A stretch of 64,000 nt of DNA from Hyphomicrobiales bacterium. GTDB taxonomy: Bacteria > Pseudomonadota > Alphaproteobacteria > Rhizobiales > Rhizobiaceae. Of the stretch, positions 57,527-64,000 are shown piece by piece. The stretch is taken from NCBI GenBank assembly GCA_017305935.1, contig JAFKJU010000016.1, positions 124,001-188,000 of the forward strand. The letters are read 5' to 3'. The notes beneath the pieces were generated by a model, which did no database searches, was not told where the DNA came from, and was given only the letters and a program-made list of their open reading frames with translations. Positions within the stretch are counted from its first letter, which is position 1; every line of letters starts with the position of its first letter. A program made the translations under genes and the position numbers.

Positions 57527-58315
57527 ATGGTCGACGACGGCGCGGCGACGGGAACGCTCGGCAAGGCGATCGCCACGCTATCGCTGGTTTGCGAGGCGGA
57601 GGCGCCGCTGCGCTTCACCGATATTCTCGAACGCTCCGGCCAGCCGCGCGGCACGCTGCACCGGCAATTGACGCATCTGGTCGCCGAAGGCCTGCTCGAC
57701 ATCGGGCGGGACCAGCTTTATGCGCCGGGGTTGCGGCTGTTGAGCCTTGCCGCCTCGGCCTGGTCGCGCAACGAGATGCGGCGGCTGGCCGAGCCGCATC
57801 TACAGGCCCTGAACGCGCTGACCGGCGAGACCGTTCACCTGGGCGTGCTGCGCGGCGCCGAGATCGTCTATCTCGACAAGGTCGAGGGACGGCAGGCGAT
57901 CCGCATGTATTCGCAGATCGGCCGCGCCTCGCCGGTCTATTGCACCGGCATCGGCAAGGTGGCGTTGTCGGTTCTGGCAGCGCAGGCGCGCGCCGTGCTG
58001 CTGGAACGCCTCGACCTGCGGCGGTTTACGCAAAACACCCATACCGATCTCGCCGCGCTGGTGCGGGAGATCGAGGAGATTGCGCAAAATGGATACGGTT
58101 TCGACCGTGAAGAGCATGAAGACGGCATTCACTGCGTGGCTGCGCCCATCGTCTCGCCGGATGCCTCTCTTGCCGGCGGGGTGTCCGTCACCGCGCCGTC
58201 TTTTCGTGTCGCCATGGCGCAGATGGCCGATTGGGCGCCGGCCGTGCGCGATGCCGGACGCGCCGTCAGCCGTGACATTGCCGTGCGGATGAGCCCGCGA
58301 CCCGCATGGGGCTGA
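57527..58315 (+). CDS. IclR-family transcriptional regulator
   Basis: This 262-residue regulator has a winged helix-turn-helix (about residues 10-70, with RFTDILERSGQPRGTLHRQLTHL) and an IclR effector domain (about residues 90-260) with VYCTGIGKVALSVLA and DREEHEDGIHCVAAPI. It is divergent from dgoK, and control of the galactonate genes is likely. The ATG at 57527 fits the family; the open frame extends 55 codons upstream through the repeat but without family sequence. Confidence 0.92.
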   Translation: MVDDGAATGTLGKAIATLSLVCEAEAPLRFTDILERSGQPRGTLHRQLTHLVAEGLLDIGRDQLYAPGLRLLSLAASAWSRNEMRRLAEPHLQALNALTGETVHLGVLRGAEIVYLDKVEGRQAIRMYSQIGRASPVYCTGIGKVALSVLAAQARAVLLERLDLRRFTQNTHTDLAALVREIEEIAQNGYGFDREEHEDGIHCVAAPIVSPDASLAGGVSVTAPSFRVAMAQMADWAPAVRDAGRAVSRDIAVRMSPRPAWG

Positions 58316-58489
58316 TCGGCAAACCTCTCAGCGCCTGAACCAAAAATGGATAGGCGCGGCGATTTGTTAAGACTTGAAATAATAGAGTCGCCTTAGCAAA
58401 ATCGCAGAGATTCGCTCTGGGGGGAGTGAGGTTCGTCAGGAGAAGCAGCCGGTGCGCCGGCAGGGATTCGCCGGACCATTTATCGAGAT

Positions 58490-59230
58490 ATGATGGTGGA
58501 TATGGAAGATACGCCGCCGCGTAAGGGGGCTCGCTTTTTGCAGGAAATCGCCGGCCTGAAGACGCAGTTCGATATGCTGCGCTTCATGCGCCGGCTGGCC
58601 GAATCCTTCGGCGCCCGCGCCTTCATGGTGCTGAACCTGCCGTCGAAGACCTCGCTGGAACTCTCGGCCAATTCGGTGATCACCAATTGGCCGGTGGAAT
58701 TGCTGACGCTCTACGATCGCGAGGGCATGCTGGCGGGCAGCCCGCTGCTGCGGCAGATGCGCAAGAGCACCGTGCCGTTTTCCTATGACCTCACGGCCGG
58801 CGACATGCGCCGTTCGGATGCCGCGGCGGATATCGTCATCGGCCTGTTCGAGCGCTTCAACATGCCGCGCGGCGCCTATTTCCCGACCCACGATGCGTCC
58901 GGCCTGCGCGGTGCGGTCTCGTTTTCCGGCGACCGGGCAACGTTCAGCATCGACGAGATGATGACGCTCGCCTTCCTCTCGACCTGCATCTACGACCGGT
59001 TGGCGGAGCTGCGCAGCCTCGATGCCGACGCCTCCTCGGCGCTCACCGACCGTGAGATCGATTGTCTCAACTGGACGGCCGCCGGCAAGACCAGCGTCGA
59101 GATCGCCGAGATCCTCAAGCTTTCCGAACACACGGTCAACCATTACCTCAACCGCGCGACCAAGAAGCTCGACACCGTCAATCGCACCCAGGCGGTCGCC
59201 AAGGCGTTGCGGATCGGCATTATCAAATAG
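58490..59230 (+). CDS. LuxR-family transcriptional regulator (solo)
   Basis: This 246-residue protein has an N-terminal autoinducer-binding-like domain (FMRRLAESFGARAFMVLNLPS, DREGMLAGSPLLRQM) and a C-terminal LuxR helix-turn-helix (LTDREIDCLNWTAAGKTSVEIAEIL, SEHTVNHYLNRATKKLDTVNRTQAVAKAL, about residues 180-245). No luxI gene is in the window, so it is a solo. The helix-turn-helix resembles VisN/VisR-like rhizobial regulators. The ATG at 58490 has no clear ribosome site; one at 58502 is an alternative. Upstream is a GCGATTT/AAATCGC dyad. Confidence 0.88.
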   Translation: MMVDMEDTPPRKGARFLQEIAGLKTQFDMLRFMRRLAESFGARAFMVLNLPSKTSLELSANSVITNWPVELLTLYDREGMLAGSPLLRQMRKSTVPFSYDLTAGDMRRSDAAADIVIGLFERFNMPRGAYFPTHDASGLRGAVSFSGDRATFSIDEMMTLAFLSTCIYDRLAELRSLDADASSALTDREIDCLNWTAAGKTSVEIAEILKLSEHTVNHYLNRATKKLDTVNRTQAVAKALRIGIIK

Positions 59231-59260
59231 TTGTTTCGGGTCATCGATCTGCCCGGCGAT

Positions 59261-59273
59261 TGTGCATTGCACA
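59261..59273. promoter_or_regulatory. TGTGCA-T-TGCACA palindrome
   Basis: A perfect 13-bp palindrome lies 30 bp after the LuxR gene stop. The half-site TGTGCA resembles those of TraR-type lux boxes, but the spacing is 1 bp and not 4, so it is not a standard box. Its role is unknown. Confidence 0.35.
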
Positions 59274-59361
59274 TATTTTCGGCGCGGCGCCATATCGCGA
59301 CAGCCGGCCGGCGGAATGACCAAGGTATTGAAAAGGCGCCCTGTTTCGCCGCAGTGAAAAC

Positions 59362-59377
59362 TGGCACGGAACCTGCT
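59362..59377 (+). promoter_or_regulatory. Sigma-54-like promoter
   Basis: TGGCACG-GAAC-CTGCT matches the -24/-12 consensus TGGCACG-N4-TTGCW with one mismatch. GG and GC are exactly 10 bp apart. It points toward the gene-free stretch and then mrp, 358 bp from its start. No enhancer-binding protein gene is adjacent. Confidence 0.55.
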
Positions 59378-59439
59378 TCTCTCTTGGTGGTCCAGAGGGG
59401 ACTTGTACCGATAGCGCCGAAAAACGGCTGCACGGCAAG

Positions 59440-59501
59440 ACCGCCGGGTCGCGGAAATCGCCAGCCTCGAGGGAAGGCGTCGGTTCCCGTGGCCCGGCGG
59501 T
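59440..59501. repeat. Inverted repeat in the presumed sigma-54 transcript
   Basis: ACCGCCGGG (59440-59448) pairs with CCCGGCGGT (59493-59501) across 44 bp. It would fold as a long-loop hairpin, about 55 bp after the predicted start site of the sigma-54-like promoter. Its function is unknown. Confidence 0.45.
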
Positions 59502-59719
59502 CCTGTATCCGGATGCCCCTTCCGTTCTCCCGTCCACATCGATTTCCGCCGAAGTTGCGTCGGGCGCCATTGGCGAAGCCGGCGCGGTCGATTATCTAGA
59601 GCTGTTCCAGCCGATGACGGCGCTTGCGCGCCTAGCCTTGCGGCAGGACAAAGAAGGGGAGGCGTTCGGCGATTACGCCGGAAGCATCCTCAAGCGGCAG
59701 ACAGAATGGAGAAGACGCC

Positions 59720-60880
59720 ATGAGCGACGTCACCAAGGATCAGGTCATCGCCAAGCTGAAGACGGTGCGCGGCCCGGATTTCGAAAACAGCATCGTCGAT
59801 CTCGGCATGGTCTCGGATGTGTTCATCGCCGATGGCAAGGTCTATTTCTCGATCACCGTTCCCGCTGAGAGCGCCAAGGATCTGGAGCCGATGCGCCAGG
59901 CGGCCGAACGCGCCGTGAAGGATATCCCGGGCGTCAAGGGCGCCATGGTGGCGCTGACCGCCGACAAGAAGGCGGCGACCTCCGCGCCCGCGGCGCGTCC
60001 TGTCGCCTCCGCTCCCGGCGGCCATCATGGCCACGCGCATGGCCCGGGCGGCCACGGCGGCCCGCGCCCGCCCGCCAAAGCCGGCGTGCCCGGTGTCGGT
60101 GCCATCATCGCCGTCGCCTCCGGCAAGGGCGGCGTCGGCAAGTCGACGACGGCGGTCAACCTGGCGCTCGGTCTTCTCGCCAACGGCCTGCGCGTCGGCA
60201 TCCTCGATGCCGATATCTATGGCCCTTCCATGCCGCGCCTGCTGAAAATCTCCGGCAAGCCGCAGCAGATCGACGGCCGCATGATTCGCCCGATGGAAAA
60301 TTACGGCCTCAAGGTCATGTCGATGGGCTTCCTCGTCGACGAGGAGACGGCGATGATCTGGCGCGGGCCGATGGTGCAATCGGCGCTGCTGCAGATGCTG
60401 CGCGAGGTCGCCTGGGGCGAGCTTGACGTGCTGGTCGTCGACATGCCGCCCGGCACCGGCGATGCGCAGCTGACCATGGCCCAGCAGGTGCCGCTGGCCG
60501 GCGCGGTCATCGTCTCGACGCCGCAGGATCTGGCGCTCATCGATGCCCGCAAGGGGCTGACCATGTTCCGCAAGGTCGAGGTGCCGGTGCTGGGCATCGT
60601 CGAGAACATGAGCTATTTCATCGCCCCCGACACCGGCAATCGCTACGATATCTTCGGTCATGGCGGGGCGAAGAAGGAGGCCGAGCGCATCGGCGTGCCT
60701 TTCCTCGGCGAGGTGCCGCTGACCATGCGCATCCGCGAAACCTCCGACGACGGCACGCCCGTGGTGGTCTGCGAACCCGACGGCGTTTCGGCGCGCATCT
60801 ATCGCGAGATCGCCGCCAAAGTCTGGGATCAGTTGGGCGCCAGCCCGGCGCGCAGCGCGCCCGCCATCGTCTTCGAATAG
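59720..60880 (+). CDS. mrp: Mrp/ApbC Fe-S cluster carrier ATPase
   Basis: This P-loop ATPase delivers or assembles Fe-S clusters. The 386-residue protein has an N-terminal MIP18/DUF59 domain (about residues 1-85), then a histidine-rich linker (GGHHGHAHGPGGHGG near residue 98), then the NTPase domain with Walker A GKGGVGKS at residues 135-142 and DMPPGTGDAQLT. The usual CxxC for the bridging cluster is missing: the segment reads NMSYFIAPDTGNRYDIFG. This loss appears common in alphaproteobacterial relatives, but I have not tested it. The ATG at 59720 has GGAG upstream. Confidence 0.92.
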   Translation: MSDVTKDQVIAKLKTVRGPDFENSIVDLGMVSDVFIADGKVYFSITVPAESAKDLEPMRQAAERAVKDIPGVKGAMVALTADKKAATSAPAARPVASAPGGHHGHAHGPGGHGGPRPPAKAGVPGVGAIIAVASGKGGVGKSTTAVNLALGLLANGLRVGILDADIYGPSMPRLLKISGKPQQIDGRMIRPMENYGLKVMSMGFLVDEETAMIWRGPMVQSALLQMLREVAWGELDVLVVDMPPGTGDAQLTMAQQVPLAGAVIVSTPQDLALIDARKGLTMFRKVEVPVLGIVENMSYFIAPDTGNRYDIFGHGGAKKEAERIGVPFLGEVPLTMRIRETSDDGTPVVVCEPDGVSARIYREIAAKVWDQLGASPARSAPAIVFE

Positions 60881-61232
60881 CCGCCTGCAAGGCAGGCATG
60901 CAGCCGGGGGGCTTGATTCTTTCCCGACTTTCGGTCAGATGCGCTTGGAAACGGGGCAGGGGGGTGCCGCGCGTGGCGAAATGGCGAGGTCGCGGGTGGA
61001 ATCCACCGACAGGTGCGACACGGCCTGAAGCTTTGCGCACCGGCATCGAAAAGCACGCGACGGCCAGAACGCACCCTTTGCCGGTGCAGGAGTGATTGCT
61101 TGATCAACGCCTATCGTTTCAGCGGTGCGCCCGTTGGCCTCGCGCTTGTCCGTTGATGGTGAAGCCGGTGCATTTGCTCGTTTTCCCTGATTTTTTCCGT
61201 TGGAAAGGCGGGCTTTAAGCCTGTTTCGTTTC
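60881..61232. other. Gene-free stretch between mrp and kup
   Basis: This 352-bp gap contains a GCCTGC/GCAGGC hairpin right after the mrp stop and a 9-bp inverted repeat (GCACCGGCA at 61037 with TGCCGGTGC at 61079). No open frame is convincing. A kup promoter should lie here, but I see no firm boxes. Confidence 0.5.
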
Positions 61233-63134
61233 ATGTCTCATCCTGAAGGTCACGCCGCGACCGGCGACAAGAAACAGTCCGGCCTGCTGGCGCTGGCGCT
61301 CGGTTCCGTCGGCGTCGTCTATGGCGACATCGGCACCAGCCCGCTCTACGCCTTCCGCGAAGCGCTCAAGCCGATTTCGCATGACGGGCTCACCCAGTTC
61401 GAGATCATCAGCCTGATCTCGATGATGATCTGGTCGCTGACCGTCATCGTCACCGTCAAATACGTGCTGTTCCTGCTGCGCGCCGACAATGACGGCGAAG
61501 GCGGCACGTTGTCGCTGCTGGCGCTGTTGATGAAGACGGCAAACGGCCATGCGGCGCTGCTGATGCTGCTCGGCCTGATCGGCGCCGCACTTTTCCTCGG
61601 CGAGGTGATGATCACGCCGGCGCTGTCGGTGCTTTCGGCGGTCGAAGGGTTGAAGCTCGTCGCGCCGACCATGACGCAATATATCGTGCCGATCTCGGTG
61701 ACGATCCTGGTCTGCCTGTTCGCCATCCAGTCGCACGGCACCGGCGCGGTCGGGCGCTTCTTCGGCCCGGTCACCGCGCTCTGGTTCCTGGTCATGGCCG
61801 GCGCCGGCATCGCCCATATCGCCGACGATTTCTCGATTCTCGCCGCCTTCAACCCGTTCTACGCCTTCTCCTTCATGCATGAGGAAGGTTTCCTCGGCCT
61901 CATCGTGCTGGGCTCGGTGTTCCTGACGGTCACCGGCGCCGAGGCGCTCTATGCCGATCTCGGCCATTTCGGCCGCCGTCCAATCCAGATCGCCTGGTTC
62001 ACGCTGGTCTTCCCGGCGCTGACGCTGAACTATCTGGGGCAGGGGGCGTTGGTGCTGAAGCATCCGGAAGCGGCCGGCGAACCCTTCTTCCTGCTCTTCC
62101 CGCATTGGGCGCTGCTGCCGGTCGTCATTCTCGCCACGGCGGCGACGATCATCGCCAGCCAGGCGGTCATCACCGGCGCCTTCTCGCTGACACGCCAGGC
62201 GATCAACCTCGGCTACCTGCCGCGCATGGAGATCCTGTTCACCTCCGAGACCAATACCGGGCAGATCTACCTGCCGGCGGTCAACACCATCCTGCTGATC
62301 GGCGTGCTGATGCTGGTCATCACCTTCCGCTCCTCCGAATCGCTGGCGACCGCCTACGGCATCTCGGTGACCGGGGCGATGCTGATCAGCTCCATCCTCG
62401 CCTTCGAATTCCTGACGGTGCGCTGGCATTGGTCGCGCATTGCCGCCGCTGCGACGCTGGCGCCCTTCGTGGCGCTGGAACTGGTCTTCCTCGGCTCGAA
62501 CATCCTCAAGATCGAGCAGGGCGGCTATGTGCCGGTGATGATCGCCTCGACCTTCACATTGATCATGTGGACGTGGCGGCGTGGCACGCGCATCCTCGCC
62601 GCCCGCACGCAGCATACCGACATTCCGCTGTCGGCCTTCATCACCTCGATCGAGCGCAAGAGCGCGCACGCGCCGGCCTCCGTGCCCGGCACGGCAATCT
62701 TTCTCACCAGCGATCCCGACAGCGCGCCGGCCGCGCTGTTGCACAATCTCAAGCACAATCACGTCCTGCACGAGCGCAACGTCATCCTGACGATCCGCAC
62801 CGTCAACCGGCCGCGTGTCCGCCCCGAGGAGCGTTATGAAGTCGAGCAGATCAGCGAGCGCTTCTCGCGTGTGAAACTGACCTTCGGCTTCATGGAATCG
62901 CAGAACGTCACCTATGCGCTGGCGCAGTTGCGCAAAAGCGGGCTGAAGTTCGACATCATGTCGACCTCCTTCTATCTCGGCCGGCGCAAGCTGGTGCCGG
63001 ATGCGAAATCAGGCATGCCGCACTGGCAGGACCGGCTGTTCATCGGGCTCGCCAATAGCGCTACCGATCCTTCCGACTATTTCCGCCTGCCGGCCAACCG
63101 CGTCGTCGAACTCGGATCGCATGTGATCATCTGA
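61233..63134 (+). CDS. kup: KUP-family potassium uptake protein
   Basis: This inner-membrane K+:H+ symporter has 633 residues and about twelve hydrophobic segments. Family marks are [19 protein letters not shown] near residue 30, [11 protein letters not shown] near residue 92 and [20 protein letters not shown] near residue 225. A soluble C-terminal domain follows from about residue 470. The ATG at 61233 is family-like; a TTG at 61200 is in frame. Rhizobia often have more than one kup gene. Confidence 0.95.
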   Translation: MSHPEGHAATGDKKQSGLLALALGSVGVVYGDIGTSPLYAFREALKPISHDGLTQFEIISLISMMIWSLTVIVTVKYVLFLLRADNDGEGGTLSLLALLMKTANGHAALLMLLGLIGAALFLGEVMITPALSVLSAVEGLKLVAPTMTQYIVPISVTILVCLFAIQSHGTGAVGRFFGPVTALWFLVMAGAGIAHIADDFSILAAFNPFYAFSFMHEEGFLGLIVLGSVFLTVTGAEALYADLGHFGRRPIQIAWFTLVFPALTLNYLGQGALVLKHPEAAGEPFFLLFPHWALLPVVILATAATIIASQAVITGAFSLTRQAINLGYLPRMEILFTSETNTGQIYLPAVNTILLIGVLMLVITFRSSESLATAYGISVTGAMLISSILAFEFLTVRWHWSRIAAAATLAPFVALELVFLGSNILKIEQGGYVPVMIASTFTLIMWTWRRGTRILAARTQHTDIPLSAFITSIERKSAHAPASVPGTAIFLTSDPDSAPAALLHNLKHNHVLHERNVILTIRTVNRPRVRPEERYEVEQISERFSRVKLTFGFMESQNVTYALAQLRKSGLKFDIMSTSFYLGRRKLVPDAKSGMPHWQDRLFIGLANSATDPSDYFRLPANRVVELGSHVII

Positions 63135-63188
63135 CGCACGCAACCTTCGCGCCGCAGCGGTAAATCGTTAAAATTCCTGGTCAATTTC

Positions 63189-63220
63189 GCCCTGACACCG
63201 GTCCCGGTTTCAGGGCGTTT
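63189..63220 (+). terminator. Possible terminator after kup
   Basis: GCCCTGA pairs with TCAGGGC and an inner ACCGG/CCGGT, followed by GTTTCCGTTT. The T-run is broken, so this is a weaker terminator. Confidence 0.5.
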
Positions 63221-63344
63221 CCGTTTCCGAAGCCCGAATTAGGCCACCTTCGGCGGGCAAGGGGCCCGGATTAACCAAGCATAAAGGTTAATGCGCGATT
63301 CTCCGATGCGTTGTCTCGCGTCGTCTTGTCCCCCGTGGAGTACC

Positions 63345-64000
63345 GTGTTGCGTCAGAAGCGTCGTCCGTCCCGGAAGCCTCGTTTTCGTGCTGAAAACTG
63401 GATGTCTCCTGCCGTCTTCGGCCTGGCCATGTGGCTTGGTTTCCCCTCGGCCCCCGCCTATGGCGATCTCGCCGGGCTGCTTGCCGGTCTCGATCGCGGC
63501 AGCGAAAGCTGGCGCATGGTGCTGACCAATTCGCCCGCCGGCTCGATCCATCAGTCTGAACTGGCCTTTGCCGATCCGACGATCACCGGCGCGATTGGGG
63601 CCGATGCCGGCCTGGTGCTGCCCGATGGCCGCCGCGTGGCGATCGGACAGGTCAAGAAGGGCGACGGGACGCCGGACGAGGATCGGATCAACCGCCATGA
63701 CAAGAAGGGGCGGGTGATCGCGGTGGAGAAGGTACTGCCGCCGAAGGATTTCTCGGCCGGTTCCGTGCTGCAGCGCACCTCCTCGCTTTTGACGCCGCAA
63801 CTGGACGGCAAGGAGGCCCCCGGCTTCGTCAAGCCGAAGATCGGCGGCAAGGAGCTGCAGATCGCCGCCGCCTTCTATCGCAAGAAGGAACCGGCGGCAG
63901 CCGCCGGCGTGCCTTCGTTGCTTGCCGATCTCGTCACCAGCGACAAGGCTGACGTGCTGGCCACCGCCTATGCGCCGGCCGCTCCCGATTATTCCCGCGA
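63345..64000 (+). CDS. Probable cell-wall hydrolase (SleB-like), N-terminal part only
   Basis: This gene runs off the right edge, with 218 codons in the window. The N-terminus is very basic (LRQKRRPSRKPRFRAENW) and has a hydrophobic stretch ending in a signal-like APAYG. The following part contains EDRINRHDKKGR, VLQRTSSLL and VLATAYAPAAPDYSR. These match my recollection of rhizobial cell-wall hydrolases with a C-terminal SleB domain, which is not in the window. The GTG start has GGAG upstream; a TTG directly after it is an alternative. The product is therefore tentative. Confidence 0.55.
   Translation, partial: MLRQKRRPSRKPRFRAENWMSPAVFGLAMWLGFPSAPAYGDLAGLLAGLDRGSESWRMVLTNSPAGSIHQSELAFADPTITGAIGADAGLVLPDGRRVAIGQVKKGDGTPDEDRINRHDKKGRVIAVEKVLPPKDFSAGSVLQRTSSLLTPQLDGKEAPGFVKPKIGGKELQIAAAFYRKKEPAAAAGVPSLLADLVTSDKADVLATAYAPAAPDYSR

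Larger units (their letters stand above)
59231..59719. other. Gene-free stretch between the LuxR gene and mrp
   Basis: This 489-bp gap holds a 13-bp palindrome, a sigma-54-like promoter, an inverted repeat with 9-bp arms at 59440-59448 and 59493-59501, and possible coding-like sequence from about 59530 to the mrp start. No open frame has a clear start with family resemblance. One frame reads GEAFGDYAG near 59665, loosely like a sulfite-reductase C-terminus, but that is weak. I call no gene here. Confidence 0.6.

Noticed and set aside
59261..59273. A true lux or tra box
   Set aside because: The spacer is 1 bp instead of 4, so it is kept only as a palindrome.
59614..59868. An 84-codon open frame overlapping the mrp start
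   Set aside because: It runs into mrp in another frame and becomes Arg/His-rich there. The upstream part is noted as a finding only.

Overview
This 64 kb window looks like ordinary chromosome of a GC-rich alphaproteobacterium, most likely Rhizobiaceae (Rhizobium/Agrobacterium/Shinella-like). The signs are the alphaproteobacterial-type glutamate-cysteine ligase, small DUF1127, DUF2093 and DUF4170 proteins, a short HisG paired with HisZ, a long HisS, a CIRCE-controlled groESL operon and dispersed intergenic palindromes. The species cannot be fixed from the sequence alone. I see no rRNA, tRNA, CRISPR array, insertion sequence, integrase or phage gene. Gene starts were chosen by reading upstream sequence and protein families; no database search was possible.

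Layout. 1-7.9 kb: LysR regulator (cut by the left edge), DUF1127, DUF937, gshA, rsmE, a PiT phosphate transporter, a Nudix hydrolase and a FadR-type regulator. 8-14.2 kb: an acyltransferase, a LysR regulator and the divergent glcDEF glycolate oxidase operon. 14.2-19.3 kb: two secreted unknown proteins, two related L,D-transpeptidases, tag, and a HAD hydrolase overlapping an unknown 268-residue protein. 19.5-23.4 kb: hisS-hisZ-hisG and a DoxX protein. 23.9-29.3 kb: groES-groEL, chrA, a class IIA HAD phosphatase and ribF. 29.4-33.9 kb: ileS with a possible attenuator leader, a lipoprotein and a GNAT protein. 33.9-39.6 kb: tadA, an RluB-type pseudouridine synthase with a very long repetitive tail, rsmD, a patatin and a Kef-type antiporter. 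39.7-47.9 kb: pmbA, an inositol-monophosphatase-family gene, DUF4170, waaA, a HAD phosphatase, lpxK, DUF2093 and mutL. 48-51.3 kb: two signalling proteins, one PAS/receiver and one GGDEF-EAL. 51.3-58.3 kb: a LysR/MttB divergent pair, a PRC-barrel protein and a dgoK-dgoA-lactonase operon with a divergent IclR regulator. 58.5-64 kb: a LuxR-type regulator, a 0.5 kb gene-free stretch with a sigma-54-like promoter, mrp, kup and the start of a probable cell-wall hydrolase.

How the genes work together. Catabolic blocks sit beside their likely regulators: glcDEF with LysR/GntR, dgo with IclR, mttB with LysR. The waaA-HAD-lpxK block serves lipid A/Kdo assembly. rsmE, tadA, the RluB-type enzyme, rsmD, hisS and ileS serve translation. 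The observations most worth following are non-coding: a 20-codon open frame with tandem AUU codons abutting a terminator hairpin ahead of ileS; a sigma-54 signature facing an unannotated stretch; an ECF-type promoter ahead of the PRC-barrel gene; an IclR-type palindrome; and six copies of a 44-bp palindromic repeat. No clearly novel multi-gene system stands out.
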